From Bacilli bacterium (lineage in GTDB: Bacteria; Bacillota_I; Bacilli_A; RF39; UBA660), in assembly GCA_017432825.1 (NCBI GenBank), contig JAFRIJ010000014.1:1-64000 (forward strand): 64,000 nucleotides of DNA. Direction: 5' to 3'. Of this stretch, positions 9,473 to 19,342 are shown in pieces (positions within the stretch are counted from its first letter, which is position 1; each line of letters begins with the position of its first letter). The notes beneath the pieces are model-generated. The model saw only the letters and a program-made list of their open reading frames with translations. It had not been told where the DNA came from and did no database searches. The position numbers were made by a program, and so were the translations under genes.

Positions 9473-9984
9473 ATATAAATTTTATATTAATCCAATTAAT
9501 AGGTTTATTAGCAGGAATAATATTAATATTAAGTTATTTTAGAAAAGATACAAATAAAGTATTATCTTTTCATATAATATCAAATACATTAGATTTTATC
9601 CATTATTTATTACTAGGAGCGTATAGTGGAGCATTCATTTATTTATTAGAGGGCACAAGAGATTTCCTATATTATAAAACAGATAAAGATAAATATATTT
9701 TTATAGTTAGCACTATAATATATTTATCAATAAGTTTTTTTGGAGTAAGAAGTTGGATAGACTACTTACCAATACTTGCTAGTATAATAGATGGATATTC
9801 ATTAACCTTAGAAAAGAAATATGTAACAATAGGAGCAATAATGTCATACTCAATATGGGTAATATACAATATATATGTATTATCATGGGCAGGATTATTA
9901 ATTGATGGCATTATAGCAATATCAAATATAATTATATTATTAAGTTATTATAAAAAACAAATAAAATTTAAAAATAAAAGATAA
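9469..9984 (+). CDS. YgjV-like inner membrane protein
   Basis: A 171-aa membrane protein with about five to six hydrophobic helices. Its pattern resembles the YgjV family: an N-terminal LIGLLAGIILILSYFRKD, then FHIISNTLDFIHYLLLGAYSGA. The family's biochemical role is not established. It overlaps the acetyltransferase gene by four bases (ATGA), so it is the last gene of the pot transcript, and is followed by a terminator. Confidence 0.65.
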   Translation: MNINFILIQLIGLLAGIILILSYFRKDTNKVLSFHIISNTLDFIHYLLLGAYSGAFIYLLEGTRDFLYYKTDKDKYIFIVSTIIYLSISFFGVRSWIDYLPILASIIDGYSLTLEKKYVTIGAIMSYSIWVIYNIYVLSWAGLLIDGIIAISNIIILLSYYKKQIKFKNKR

Positions 9985-10004
9985 AAATCTTTTATTTTTT
10001 TTTA
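9973..10004 (+). terminator. Rho-independent terminator of the pot operon
   Basis: AATAAAAGAT pairs with ATCTTTTATT, followed by a run of T residues. It overlaps the stop of the YgjV-like gene. Confidence 0.75.
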
Positions 10005-10012
10005 CAAAAAAA

Positions 10013-10041
10013 TTGAAAATAAGACATTAATATGGTATACT
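10013..10041 (+). promoter_or_regulatory. Sigma-A promoter of the agmatine deiminase operon
   Basis: TTGAAA at 10013-10018 and TATACT at 10036-10041, spacing 17 bp. A GAAGGAGGAG ribosome binding site precedes the ptcA ATG at 10068. Confidence 0.8.
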
Positions 10042-10067
10042 AAAAACATAATAGAGAAGGAGGAGAG

Positions 10068-11057
10068 ATGAGAGTAAAAGATTATATTACAACCCAAGAT
10101 TTTACAAAAGAAGAATTAATGGATATTTTAAACCTAAGTATTCTTATAAAAAAGAATATTAAAGCAGGATATCCACTTAATGTTTTATATCACAAAACAT
10201 TAGGAATGATATTTGAGCAATCATCAACTAGAACTCGTGTTTCTTTTGAAACTGCTATGACTCAATTAGGTGGACATGCTCAATATCTAGCGCCTGGCCA
10301 AATACAACTAGGAAAACACGAAAGTATGAAAGATACATCTATTGTTCTATCGAGACTAACAGATATTATTATGGCCAGAGTACAACAACATAAAACAGTA
10401 GAAGAACTTGCTAAATATTCAACAGTACCAGTTATTAATGGTATGAGTGACTACAATCACCCAACACAAGAAATGGGAGATATTATAACAATATTTGAAC
10501 ACATGCCAGAAGGAAAGAAGATAGAAGACTGTAAAGTTGTTTTTGTAGGTGATTGTACACAAGTATGCGCATCTTTAGGAATGATGATAACAAAAATGGG
10601 TGGTCACTATGTACATTTTGGACCAAAAGATTTTCAATTAAAAGGTGATTATGTAAAATCACTAGAGGAAAACTGCAAAAAAAGTGGAGGAAGTTATTTA
10701 ATTACAGATAACGAAGAAGAAGCACTAAAAGATGCTGACTTTATCTATACTGATGTATGGTATGGATTATATGAATCAGAACTTCCAAAAGATGAAAGAA
10801 TGAAAATATTTTATCCAAAATATCAAGTAAACCATGAAATGTTAAAAAAATGTGCACCTAATGTTAAATTTATGCACTGCCTACCAGCTACTAGAGGAGA
10901 AGAAGTAACGGATGAGGTTATGGATGATCCAAAAGTATCAATTTGTTTTGATGAAGCTGAAAATAGATTAACTGCCATGAGAGGATTACTTGTATATTTT
11001 ATGGGTAAAATGGAGGAAACAACTGAGATATGCAAAAAGAATTTAGGAATTAAATAG
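10068..11057 (+). CDS. ptcA: Putrescine carbamoyltransferase
   Basis: Catalyses phosphorolysis of N-carbamoylputrescine to putrescine and carbamoyl phosphate, the second step of the agmatine deiminase pathway. The carbamoyl-phosphate loop SSTRTR sits near residue 51. [29 protein letters not shown] and [14 protein letters not shown] distinguish it from ornithine carbamoyltransferase, for example arcB at 16109, which reads DSTRTR and HCLPSFHN. At 329 aa it is slightly short at the C terminus, where the enterococcal enzyme has a longer tail. It is first in an operon with the antiporter and two agmatine deiminases. Confidence 0.95.
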   Translation: MRVKDYITTQDFTKEELMDILNLSILIKKNIKAGYPLNVLYHKTLGMIFEQSSTRTRVSFETAMTQLGGHAQYLAPGQIQLGKHESMKDTSIVLSRLTDIIMARVQQHKTVEELAKYSTVPVINGMSDYNHPTQEMGDIITIFEHMPEGKKIEDCKVVFVGDCTQVCASLGMMITKMGGHYVHFGPKDFQLKGDYVKSLEENCKKSGGSYLITDNEEEALKDADFIYTDVWYGLYESELPKDERMKIFYPKYQVNHEMLKKCAPNVKFMHCLPATRGEEVTDEVMDDPKVSICFDEAENRLTAMRGLLVYFMGKMEETTEICKKNLGIK

Positions 11058-11066
11058 GAGTAAATT

Positions 11067-12473
11067 ATGGAAAAAGGAAAGAAAAAATTTAAATTGGTCG
11101 ATGCCATACTAGGAACGGTTTGTTTAACTTTAGTATGTGAATCAGTAATGCCAACAGCCGCAATAGGAAATACTCAATATTTCTGGTGGCTATTCTTACT
11201 AATTGCATTTTGCGTTCCATACGGAATGATTACAGCAGAACTTGGAACAACATATCCAAGTGAAGGGGGTATGTATGATTGGGTAAAAAGAGCATTTGGT
11301 CCTAAATGGGCTGGACGTGTAGCATGGAATTATTGGGTAAACTTCCCACTTTGGATTGCTTCACTAGCTGTTGCCGTAACAGATATAGTAGCAGGAATGT
11401 TTGATATAGAATTAAATATTGTAACATTATTATTATTACAATTAATCTATGTATGGATAGTAACATTCCTATCAACAAAAAGAATTGGCGAAAGCAAATA
11501 TGTAGTTAATTTAGGAACGGCATTAAAAATAATACTATTATTAGGAATTGGATTATTAGGAATATATACAGTTATTAAAACTGGAGAAAGTGCTAATCCA
11601 ATAACAAGTTTTAAAGATTTAATGCCAGATTTATCATTAAATATTGACACTGGATTACCATTTATTTCAATTATTTTATTTAATTTTATGGGATTTGAAG
11701 TAGTTGGAACATGGGCAGAAGACATGGATGATCCTAAAAAAGATATACCAAAAGCACTAATATTTGGTGGATTATTAATGGCAATATTCTACGTATTACC
11801 TGCAACAGGATTTAATATAGCGTTATCTCCAGAAGTAGTTGGAAATATGGATCCAGAAAATGTTGTAGAAGTATTAACAGCATTATTTACTGCTGTAGGA
11901 TTAAGTGCTGCATCAATTAAATTTATTGTTATTGTAGCTGGATTTATGTTTATATATACATTTATTGCAAATATTGCATCATGGTCATTTGGTGTAAATG
12001 AAGTAGCAAAATATGCTGCAGAAGATGGAAGCATGCCTAAAATGTTTGCACCAGTAAACGAAGAAGGAGTGCCATATAAGGCTGCTATCATTAATGGAGT
12101 AGTAGCTTCAATAATAGTAATAATAGGAATTATTGCTAATGCAATCAACCCTGATATTGGAGCAACATTTAGCTTATTCTTCTGCTTAAGTTGGATTACA
12201 TTATTAGTTGGATATATTCCAATGTTCTTAGCATTCCTTAAACTAAGAAAAACTGAACCAAATAAAGAAAGACCTTATAAAGTACCAGGTAATGAAATAG
12301 TAATTAAGCTAATGGCGTGGGTACCATTTGTAATACTAATAGCAGGAGTAGTATTTACAATCTTTGGAGATTTTTCTGCAGAATATATTCAAGATAATAT
12401 GCCTTTAATAGTAGGTGTAATACTATCGTTTATTTGTGAAGAAGTATTAGTAGCAAGAATAAAAGAAAAATAG
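11067..12473 (+). CDS. aguD: Agmatine:putrescine antiporter (APC superfamily)
   Basis: A 468-aa APC-superfamily transporter with about twelve membrane segments. TVCLTLVCESVMPTAAIGNTQYF and YPSEGGMYDWVKRAFGPKWAGRVAWNYW form the substrate-binding N-terminal region typical of amino acid/polyamine exchangers. The substrate follows from context, since ptcA lies nine bases upstream and two agmatine deiminase genes lie downstream. Exchange of agmatine for putrescine would make the pathway electroneutral and need no energy for uptake. Confidence 0.88.
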   Translation: MEKGKKKFKLVDAILGTVCLTLVCESVMPTAAIGNTQYFWWLFLLIAFCVPYGMITAELGTTYPSEGGMYDWVKRAFGPKWAGRVAWNYWVNFPLWIASLAVAVTDIVAGMFDIELNIVTLLLLQLIYVWIVTFLSTKRIGESKYVVNLGTALKIILLLGIGLLGIYTVIKTGESANPITSFKDLMPDLSLNIDTGLPFISIILFNFMGFEVVGTWAEDMDDPKKDIPKALIFGGLLMAIFYVLPATGFNIALSPEVVGNMDPENVVEVLTALFTAVGLSAASIKFIVIVAGFMFIYTFIANIASWSFGVNEVAKYAAEDGSMPKMFAPVNEEGVPYKAAIINGVVASIIVIIGIIANAINPDIGATFSLFFCLSWITLLVGYIPMFLAFLKLRKTEPNKERPYKVPGNEIVIKLMAWVPFVILIAGVVFTIFGDFSAEYIQDNMPLIVGVILSFICEEVLVARIKEK

Positions 12474-12474
12474 A

Positions 12475-12507
12475 ATTTATAGGAATCCTTTATGGATTCC
12501 TATAAAT
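12475..12507 (+). other. Perfect 14-bp intercistronic hairpin
   Basis: A 14-bp uninterrupted inverted repeat, 12475-12488 against 12494-12507, with a five-base loop lies between aguD and aguA. It overlaps the region just after the aguD stop. No T run follows, so it is not a standard terminator. Likely roles are mRNA processing or protection, or partial termination that sets the ratio of transporter to enzyme. Confidence 0.6.
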
Positions 12508-12524
12508 ATAATTAAGGTGAAATA

Positions 12525-13619
12525 ATGAAAAGAATAGTAAATAGTACACCTAAAAGAGATGGCTTTAGAATGCCAGGAGAATTTGAACCACAAAAAAGAA
12601 TATGGATGATATGGCCAGAAAGGCCAGATAATTGGAGAAATGGCGCAAAGCCAGCACAAGAAACATTCAAAAATATTGCCACTACAATATCAAAATACAC
12701 GCCTGTTACTATGTGTGTTTCTCATGAACAGTTTGCCAATTGTAGACATATGCTTCCTGAAGATATTAGAGTAGTTGAAATGTCTAATAATGATTCTTGG
12801 ATGCGTGACTGTGGTCCAACATTTGTAAAAAAAGATAAAACAGGAGAAGTAAGATGCGTTGATTGGGACTTTAATGCATGGGGAGGACTATATGATGGAT
12901 TATATTTTCCATGGGATAAAGATGATGCCATACCAGAAAAGGTATGTGAAATAGAAGAACAATTTTGTTACAAAGTAAAAGATTTTGTCTTAGAAGGAGG
13001 ATCAATATCTGTAGATGGAGAAGGTACACTACTTACCACAGAAATGTGCTTACTATCTAAGGGAAGAAATCCGCATCTAGATAAAAAACAAATAGAGCAA
13101 AGATTAAAAGAGTATCTAAATTTAGAAAAAATAATTTGGATAAAAGACGGAATCGATCCAAATGAAACAAATGGGCACGTTGATGATGTAGCATGCTTTG
13201 CAAGGCCTGGAGAAGTGGTTTGTATTTGGACAGATGATGAAAAAAATCCATATTATAAAGCATGCCAAGACGCATATAACACATTAATTAATGCAATAGA
13301 TGCTAAAGGAAGAAAACTAAAAGTTCATAAATTATGTATGCCTAAAGAAGATGTAAAAATAGGAAAAAACTTTAAAATAGATAGTGTTGATGGAAGTAAG
13401 CCAAGAGAAGAAGGAGAACCATGTGTAGCATCTTATATGAACTTTTTAATTACCAATGATGCAGTTATCGTTCCACAGTTTGGAGACGATAATGATAGAT
13501 TAGCTATAAAACAGTTAAAAGAAATATTCCCAGATAAAGATATAGTAGGAGTATTTTCTAAAGAAGTAATTTATGGTGGTGGAAATATACATTGTATAAC
13601 TCAACAACAGCCTAAATAG
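12525..13619 (+). CDS. aguA: Agmatine deiminase, copy 1
   Basis: Hydrolyses agmatine to N-carbamoylputrescine and ammonia. At 364 aa it has the family length. The nucleophile is Cys357 in GGGNIHCITQQ. The catalytic NGHVDD, EGGS and SNNDSWMRDCGP segments are present. One odd point: the usually conserved EGGSxHVDG reads EGGSISVDG, with Ser for His. It is followed 17 bases later by a second copy. In some Firmicutes two aguA paralogues lie side by side and are not equally active. Confidence 0.94.
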   Translation: MKRIVNSTPKRDGFRMPGEFEPQKRIWMIWPERPDNWRNGAKPAQETFKNIATTISKYTPVTMCVSHEQFANCRHMLPEDIRVVEMSNNDSWMRDCGPTFVKKDKTGEVRCVDWDFNAWGGLYDGLYFPWDKDDAIPEKVCEIEEQFCYKVKDFVLEGGSISVDGEGTLLTTEMCLLSKGRNPHLDKKQIEQRLKEYLNLEKIIWIKDGIDPNETNGHVDDVACFARPGEVVCIWTDDEKNPYYKACQDAYNTLINAIDAKGRKLKVHKLCMPKEDVKIGKNFKIDSVDGSKPREEGEPCVASYMNFLITNDAVIVPQFGDDNDRLAIKQLKEIFPDKDIVGVFSKEVIYGGGNIHCITQQQPK

Positions 13620-13636
13620 AAAGAAAGAAGGGAATT

Positions 13637-14743
13637 ATGAAAAGATTAAAAACAACACCAAAACAAGATGGCTATAGAATGCCAGGTGAATTTGAACCAC
13701 AAGAGGGAGTATATATGCTATGGCCACAAAGAACAGATAACTGGAGAAATGGTGCAAAGCCAGCACAAAAAGTATTTGTTAAGGTAGCTAGCACAATTGC
13801 GAAATATGAAAAAATGACAATGCTAGTAAATAGAGATCAATATGCCAATGCAAGAAATATGTTACCAGATAATGTAAGAGTAATTGAATTATCTAATAAT
13901 GACTCATGGGCAAGAGATACAGGAGCAACGTTTGTTGTAAACAAGAAAGGCGAAATGAGAGGAATTGACTGGGGATTCAACGCTTATGGAGGATTCTATG
14001 ATGGAATATATTTTCCATGGGATTTTGATGAATGTATAGGTCAAAAAATGAGTGAAATTGAAGAAGTTGATTACTATCAAATAAGAGATTTTGTATGTGA
14101 AGGGGGATCATTCCATGTAGATGGAGAAGGAACATGCATGGTAACAGAAGAAACTCTATTATCACCAGGAAGAAATCCTGACAAATCAAAAAAACAAATT
14201 GAAAAAATATTAAAAGAATATTTAAACGTTGAAAAAGTATTATGGATACCAAAAGGATTATATAACGATGTAGACACAAATGGACATGTAGATAATATAT
14301 GTAATTTCGTTAAACCAGGGGTAGTAGTACTTGCGTGGTCAGATGATAAGAAAGACCCACAATACAAAATTAGTAGAGAAGATTATGAATATCTAAGTAA
14401 AGTAAAAGATGCAAGAGGAAGAAAATTAGAAATACATAAATTATATTGTCCATCTCCACAATATATAACTGCCGAAGAAAGTGGTGGAATTGACTACGTA
14501 GAAGGTACCTTGCCAAGAAACGAAGGAGATAGAATGGCAGCTTCATATGTTAACTATCTAACAGGAAATGGTTTTGTGGCACTACCTGTATTTAATGATC
14601 CAATGGATGAAAAAGCAATTGAAACATTACAAAAATTATATCCAGATAGAAAAATTGAACCTATCTATGCAAGAGAGATATTATTAGGTGGAGGAAATAT
14701 CCATTGCATTACACAACAAGTACCAAAACATAGTAATAAATAA
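13637..14743 (+). CDS. aguA: Agmatine deiminase, copy 2
   Basis: Paralogue of the preceding gene, 368 aa, with the nucleophile again at Cys357 in GGGNIHCITQQ. It differs at sites conserved in copy 1. SNNDSWARDTGATF replaces SNNDSWMRDCGPTF, NGHVDN replaces NGHVDD, and a Cys precedes the catalytic EGGS (VCEGGS). It retains EGGSFHVDG, which copy 1 has lost. The two copies may have split substrates or regulation, or one may be weakly active. The ribosome binding site AGAAAGAAGGGAAT precedes the ATG, and a strong terminator follows. Confidence 0.92.
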   Translation: MKRLKTTPKQDGYRMPGEFEPQEGVYMLWPQRTDNWRNGAKPAQKVFVKVASTIAKYEKMTMLVNRDQYANARNMLPDNVRVIELSNNDSWARDTGATFVVNKKGEMRGIDWGFNAYGGFYDGIYFPWDFDECIGQKMSEIEEVDYYQIRDFVCEGGSFHVDGEGTCMVTEETLLSPGRNPDKSKKQIEKILKEYLNVEKVLWIPKGLYNDVDTNGHVDNICNFVKPGVVVLAWSDDKKDPQYKISREDYEYLSKVKDARGRKLEIHKLYCPSPQYITAEESGGIDYVEGTLPRNEGDRMAASYVNYLTGNGFVALPVFNDPMDEKAIETLQKLYPDRKIEPIYAREILLGGGNIHCITQQVPKHSNK

Positions 14744-14766
14744 GCACTTAACGAAGTGCTTTTTAT
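14742..14766 (+). terminator. Rho-independent terminator of the agmatine operon
   Basis: AAGCACTT pairs with AAGTGCTT around an AACG loop and is followed by TTT. Confidence 0.88.
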
Positions 14767-14780
14767 TTCACAAAATACCC

Positions 14781-14809
14781 TTTACATTTTATAAAATAAT
14801 TGATATACT
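14781..14809 (+). promoter_or_regulatory. Sigma-A promoter of the arginine deiminase operon
   Basis: TTTACA at 14781-14786 and TATACT at 14804-14809, 17 bp apart. The 5' leader of about 50 nt contains two tandem purine-rich AGGAGGAT motifs, at about 14831-14838 and 14857-14864. Only the second is placed to serve the arcA ATG. Confidence 0.75.
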
Positions 14810-14867
14810 TAAACTAAGATAATAATAATAGGAGGATTATTATCAATATTAATAGAAGGAGGATAAA

Positions 14868-16115
14868 ATGGGAAATATTCATGTAACAAGCGAAATAGGG
14901 AAACTAAAAAAAGTATTGCTTCATAGACCAGGAAATGAATTATTAAACTTAACACCAGATACACTTGAAAGATTATTATTTGATGATATACCTTTCTTGC
15001 CAGATGCAAAAAAAGAACATGATGCTTTTGCTAAAGCATTAAGAGATAACGGCGTAAAAGTTGTATATCTAGAAGATTTAATGGCAGAAGTAATAGCAGA
15101 CAATAAAGAAGTAAGAGAAAAATTTATTAGGCAATTTATTAAAGAAGCAGGAATAAATACCATAAAGTATGAAAGACTTGTATTTGACTACTTAGATAAC
15201 ATTAAAGACCCTAAAAAACTAGTATTAAAAACAATGGAAGGAATACAAGTTGGAGATATTCCAAAACAAAAAAGAGATATTGAAAAAACTCTTGTTGATT
15301 TAATTAATACACCTGATAAATTTATAGCAGATCCAATGCCAAATTTATATTTTACAAGAGATAATTTTGCAACGGTAGGAACTGGAGTGGATATTAACAG
15401 AATGTATTCTGTTACCAGAAATAGAGAATGCATTTATGGTGAATATATCTTTAATTACCACAAAGATTATAAAAAAACTCCTAAACTTTATAACAGAAGT
15501 TATGACTACCATACTGAAGGAGGCGATCTACTTAACATCAACGATAAAATAATTGCCATAGGTATTTCACAAAGGACAATGCCAGAAGCTATAGATCAGT
15601 TAGCTAAGAATTTCTTTAAAGAAAAAACTTGTAAAATAGAAACAGTATTAGCATTTAATATTCCTTCAAGTAGAGCATTTATGCATCTAGATACAGTATT
15701 TACACAAATAGATAAATACACATTTACATATCATCCAGGCATAATGGATACACTACAAGTATTTGAAATAACTGAAGGATTTGATCCAACTACGTTTGAA
15801 GATTTAAATGTCAAAGAAATTAATGCACCACTAGATAAAATATTGGAAAAATATCTTGGACACAAAGTAAAATTAATTCCCTGCGCAGGTGGAGATAAAG
15901 TAGCTGCTGAAAGAGAGCAATGGAATGATGGTTCTAATACATTATGTATAGCTCCTGGAGTAGTAATAGTCTACGATAGAAACGAAGAAACAAATAAAGT
16001 ACTACGAAAGAATGGAATAAAAGTAATCGAAATACATGGAGCAGAACTATCTCGTGGAAGAGGTGGACCACGATGTATGAGCATGCCACTAGAAAGAGAA
16101 GATGTTAAATGGTAG
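14868..16115 (+). CDS. arcA: Arginine deiminase
   Basis: Converts arginine to citrulline and ammonia, the first step of arginine fermentation. The 415 residues match the family. N-terminal [24 protein letters not shown], the HTEGGDLL region, HLDTVFT and the nucleophile Cys403 in [15 protein letters not shown] are all present. It is the first gene of arcA-arcB-arcD and overlaps arcB by seven bases. Confidence 0.97.
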   Translation: MGNIHVTSEIGKLKKVLLHRPGNELLNLTPDTLERLLFDDIPFLPDAKKEHDAFAKALRDNGVKVVYLEDLMAEVIADNKEVREKFIRQFIKEAGINTIKYERLVFDYLDNIKDPKKLVLKTMEGIQVGDIPKQKRDIEKTLVDLINTPDKFIADPMPNLYFTRDNFATVGTGVDINRMYSVTRNRECIYGEYIFNYHKDYKKTPKLYNRSYDYHTEGGDLLNINDKIIAIGISQRTMPEAIDQLAKNFFKEKTCKIETVLAFNIPSSRAFMHLDTVFTQIDKYTFTYHPGIMDTLQVFEITEGFDPTTFEDLNVKEINAPLDKILEKYLGHKVKLIPCAGGDKVAAEREQWNDGSNTLCIAPGVVIVYDRNEETNKVLRKNGIKVIEIHGAELSRGRGGPRCMSMPLEREDVKW

Positions 16116-17101
16116 ACTTAAGAGGCAGAGATTTTTTAAAACTACTTGATTATACACCAAAAGAAATAAATCACTTATTAAAAGTAGCAGCAACATTGAA
16201 AAAACAAAAACATAACCATATATCACATAAACATTTAAAAGGAAAACAAATAGCTCTACTATTTGAAAAAGATTCAACTAGAACAAGATGTGCCTTTGAA
16301 TCTGGAGCAGTAGATTTAGGTATGCAAGCTACATATATAGGACCAACAGGATCCCAATTAGGTAAAAAGGAAACAATAGCTGATACAGCTAGAGTACTAT
16401 CAAGAATGTATGATGGTATAGAGTATAGAGGTTTTGGACAAGACATAGTAGAAGAATTAGCAAAATACTCATCTGTACCTGTATGGAATGGATTAACTGA
16501 TGAATTTCATCCAACGCAAATGTTAGCAGATGTAATGACCATAAAGGAAGAATTTGGTAAATTAAAAGGAATAAAACTTGTTTTTTTAGGTGACGCAAGA
16601 AATAATGTAGGTAATTCTTTAATGGTCGTAAGTGCAAAATTAGGAATTGATTTTACATGCTGTGCTCCTAAAGAATTATTTCCAGAAGATAAATTAGTAA
16701 AACAATGTATGGAAATAGCAAAAGAAACGGGAGCTAAAATAACTTTAACAGAAAATGTAGAAGAAGGAACTAAAAATGCTGATGTAATATATACAGATGT
16801 TTGGGTTTCAATGGGTGAACCAATGGAAAAATGGGAAAGTAGAATAAAATTACTATCAAAATATCAAGTAAACAAAAAAGTAATGGAAAACGCTAACCCA
16901 AAAGCAATATTCTTGCACTGCTTACCTTCATTTCATAACATAGATACAAAAATAGGATATGAAATCTATGAAAAATATGGAATTAAAGAAATGGAAGTAA
17001 CAGATGAAGTATTTGAATCAAAAAAGTCGAGAGTATTTGAAGAAGCAGAAAATAGACAACATACAATAAAAGCAGTAATGCTAGAAACTTTGAAAAAGTA
17101 A
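16109..17101 (+). CDS. arcB: Ornithine carbamoyltransferase, catabolic
   Basis: Phosphorolyses citrulline to ornithine and carbamoyl phosphate. The carbamoyl-phosphate motif [10 protein letters not shown] and the ornithine site motifs [12 protein letters not shown] and HCLPSFHN are present. 330 aa. The start codon lies inside the last codons of arcA (overlap 7 bp) with only a weak ribosome binding site, which implies translational coupling. It is called catabolic because it lies between arcA and arcD and no biosynthetic arginine genes are in view. Confidence 0.94.
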   Translation: MVDLRGRDFLKLLDYTPKEINHLLKVAATLKKQKHNHISHKHLKGKQIALLFEKDSTRTRCAFESGAVDLGMQATYIGPTGSQLGKKETIADTARVLSRMYDGIEYRGFGQDIVEELAKYSSVPVWNGLTDEFHPTQMLADVMTIKEEFGKLKGIKLVFLGDARNNVGNSLMVVSAKLGIDFTCCAPKELFPEDKLVKQCMEIAKETGAKITLTENVEEGTKNADVIYTDVWVSMGEPMEKWESRIKLLSKYQVNKKVMENANPKAIFLHCLPSFHNIDTKIGYEIYEKYGIKEMEVTDEVFESKKSRVFEEAENRQHTIKAVMLETLKK

Positions 17102-17114
17102 AGGAGAAAAAAGA

Positions 17115-18566
17115 ATGGAAAGTAAAAGAAAAAATAAAAAAAGGCCAACCGCCTTATCTGCGTTTACAATAATTTTGATATTAACTTTTATATTAGCAAT
17201 AATATCACATTTATTACCAAAAGCAGTTTTTTCAGGTGAAGTATTAGTAAATGGAAGCGGTGTTGTAGGAGCTACATTATCACAAACATTATTAGCACCA
17301 ATATTAGGATTTTCTGATGCAATAGATATATGTCTATTTGTATTAGTATTAGGAGGATTCCTAAAAGTAATTAATCATACTAAAGCAATAGAAACAGGAA
17401 TACAAGTATTAATTAAAAAATTACATGGAAAAGAATTAGTATTAATTCCTATATTAATGTTTTTATTCTCAATAGGTGGAACAACCTATGGAATGCTAGA
17501 GGAAACAGTTGGATTTTATGCATTACTAGCAGCTGTAATGGTAGCTAGTGGAATGGATACAATAGTATCTTCTGCAATAGTATTATTAGGAGCAGGAAGT
17601 GGTGTTTTAGGTTCAACTATTAACCCATTTGCTGTAGGAGCAGCAATTAGTGCTTTACCAGAAGGAACAACTGTAAACCAAGGAATTATAATTGGATTAG
17701 GAGTAGTTCTATGGCTATCAACACTATTAATCTCAATTTACTTTGTAACAAAATATGCTAAGAAAGTAATATCTAAAAAGGGTTCAACATTCTTATCTTT
17801 ACAAGAACAAAAAGATATGGAAGAAACATATGGAACTAAAAGTGATAAGAAAATTGAAGCAACTTTATCAGGAAAACAAAAAATTACATTACTATTATTT
17901 GCCTTAACTTTTGTAGTAATGATAATTGGATTTATTCCATGGGAAGACTTTGGAGTAACATTCTTTAGTAAAACAACAGGATGGTTAACAGGTTCTCCAT
18001 TAGGTTTATGGTATTTTAATGAAGCAACATTATGGTTCTTAATTATGTCAATAATTATTGGTGCTATGAACGGATTAAAGGAACATGATTTTGTAGACAT
18101 CTTCATTGATGGTGCAGACGATATGGTAGGAGTTATTTTAATAATTGCTATAGCTAGAGGCGCTAGTGTATTAATGAAAGTAACTTATTTAGACAATTAT
18201 ATCATTATAAATGCAGCTAGAATGTTACAAAATGTACCAGCTTATGTATTTGCTCCAATGAATTATATATTACATGTAGGATTATCTGTATTAGTACCAT
18301 CATCATCAGGATTAGCAACATTATCTACACCAATAATGGGACCACTTGCACAACAAGTAGGATTTAGTGTAGAAGCAACAGTAATGGAAATGGTAGCAGC
18401 AAACGGATTAGTAAATCTATTTACTCCAACATGTGGTGCCATAATGGGAGGACTTGCATTAGCTAAAGTTGACTACACAACTTGGTTAAAGTGGGTAGGA
18501 AAAGTAATTGTTACTATCGCAATTGCTAATATAATTATTCTTACAATAGCAATGGTTATATTATAA
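17115..18566 (+). CDS. arcD: Arginine/ornithine antiporter, YfcC/ArcD2-type membrane transporter
   Basis: A 483-aa protein with about a dozen hydrophobic segments. It belongs to the YfcC-like family of carriers (ion-transporter fold) and is not an APC antiporter. GGTTYGMLEETVGFYALLAAVM, LGAGSGVLGSTINPFAVG and the C-terminal VPSSSGLATLSTPIMGPL are characteristic. The substrate follows from its place directly after arcA-arcB, and this family provides arginine/ornithine exchange in several lactic acid bacteria. A terminator follows. Confidence 0.85.
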   Translation: MESKRKNKKRPTALSAFTIILILTFILAIISHLLPKAVFSGEVLVNGSGVVGATLSQTLLAPILGFSDAIDICLFVLVLGGFLKVINHTKAIETGIQVLIKKLHGKELVLIPILMFLFSIGGTTYGMLEETVGFYALLAAVMVASGMDTIVSSAIVLLGAGSGVLGSTINPFAVGAAISALPEGTTVNQGIIIGLGVVLWLSTLLISIYFVTKYAKKVISKKGSTFLSLQEQKDMEETYGTKSDKKIEATLSGKQKITLLLFALTFVVMIIGFIPWEDFGVTFFSKTTGWLTGSPLGLWYFNEATLWFLIMSIIIGAMNGLKEHDFVDIFIDGADDMVGVILIIAIARGASVLMKVTYLDNYIIINAARMLQNVPAYVFAPMNYILHVGLSVLVPSSSGLATLSTPIMGPLAQQVGFSVEATVMEMVAANGLVNLFTPTCGAIMGGLALAKVDYTTWLKWVGKVIVTIAIANIIILTIAMVIL

Positions 18567-18570
18567 AAAT

Positions 18571-18600
18571 AAAGCACTAGCTTCTAGTGCTTTTCTTTTT
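18571..18600 (+). terminator. Rho-independent terminator after arcD
   Basis: AAAGCACTAG pairs with CTAGTGCTTT, followed by T-rich sequence. Confidence 0.85.
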
Positions 18601-18618
18601 ACAAAAGGAAGTGATATA

Positions 18619-19341
18619 TTGAAAAAAGTATTATTTTTAATATTATTAATATTATTATGTAGTTGTAGTAGAAACAATAATAAACTAGTATTAGTAACAG
18701 AGGCTAGTTTTGCCCCATACGAATATTATTCAGACGGAAAAATAAGTGGAGTGGATATTGCAATAGGAGAAGAAATAGCAAAATATTTAGGAAAAGAATT
18801 AAAAGTAAAAGATGTGGCCTTTGATTCCATAATTAGCGAAGTAAAAACAGGGAAATCAGATATAGGAGCAGCAGGAATAAGCTATACTGAAGAAAGAGCT
18901 AAACAAGTTAATTTTACAATTAACTATGCTGAATCTAAACAAGTAGTAATAGTTAAAAAAAATAGCACAATAAAAACACCAAATGATTTAAAGAATATAA
19001 AAGTCGCTGTACAACTAGGAAGCGTTGCCGACGGTTTTGTAGAGGAAAATTATCCCAAAGTAAAACTAGTAAGAGAAAAAAAATTTTTAGCAGCAATACA
19101 AGATTTAAAAGATGGGAAAGTAGAAGCAGTCGTAATGGACGAATTACCTGCTAAAAAATATTTAACTAATGAATTAGAAATACTAGAAGAAGAAGTGACA
19201 ACAGATTATTATGGAATGGTTATAAATAAAGAAAATGAAGAATTATTAGAAGCAGCAAATACAGTAATTAATAAATTAAAACAGGAAGGTAAAATAGATG
19301 AATATATAATGTATTATATGGAAAGGAGTCAAGATAATTAA
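18619..19341 (+). CDS. Amino acid ABC transporter substrate-binding lipoprotein
   Basis: A family 3 solute-binding protein of 240 aa. The signal peptide ends in a lipobox (LLCSC, Cys near residue 14). The mature part starts LVLVTEASFAPYEYYSDGKISGVDIAIGEEIAKYL, and DIGAAGISYTEERAKQVNFT is the conserved ligand-domain motif. The start codon is TTG, chosen because AAGGAAG lies eight bases upstream and the signal peptide begins there. Its place between arcD and arcC makes arginine the likely ligand, by inference. Confidence 0.92.
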   Translation: MKKVLFLILLILLCSCSRNNNKLVLVTEASFAPYEYYSDGKISGVDIAIGEEIAKYLGKELKVKDVAFDSIISEVKTGKSDIGAAGISYTEERAKQVNFTINYAESKQVVIVKKNSTIKTPNDLKNIKVAVQLGSVADGFVEENYPKVKLVREKKFLAAIQDLKDGKVEAVVMDELPAKKYLTNELEILEEEVTTDYYGMVINKENEELLEAANTVINKLKQEGKIDEYIMYYMERSQDN

Positions 19342-19342
19342 T

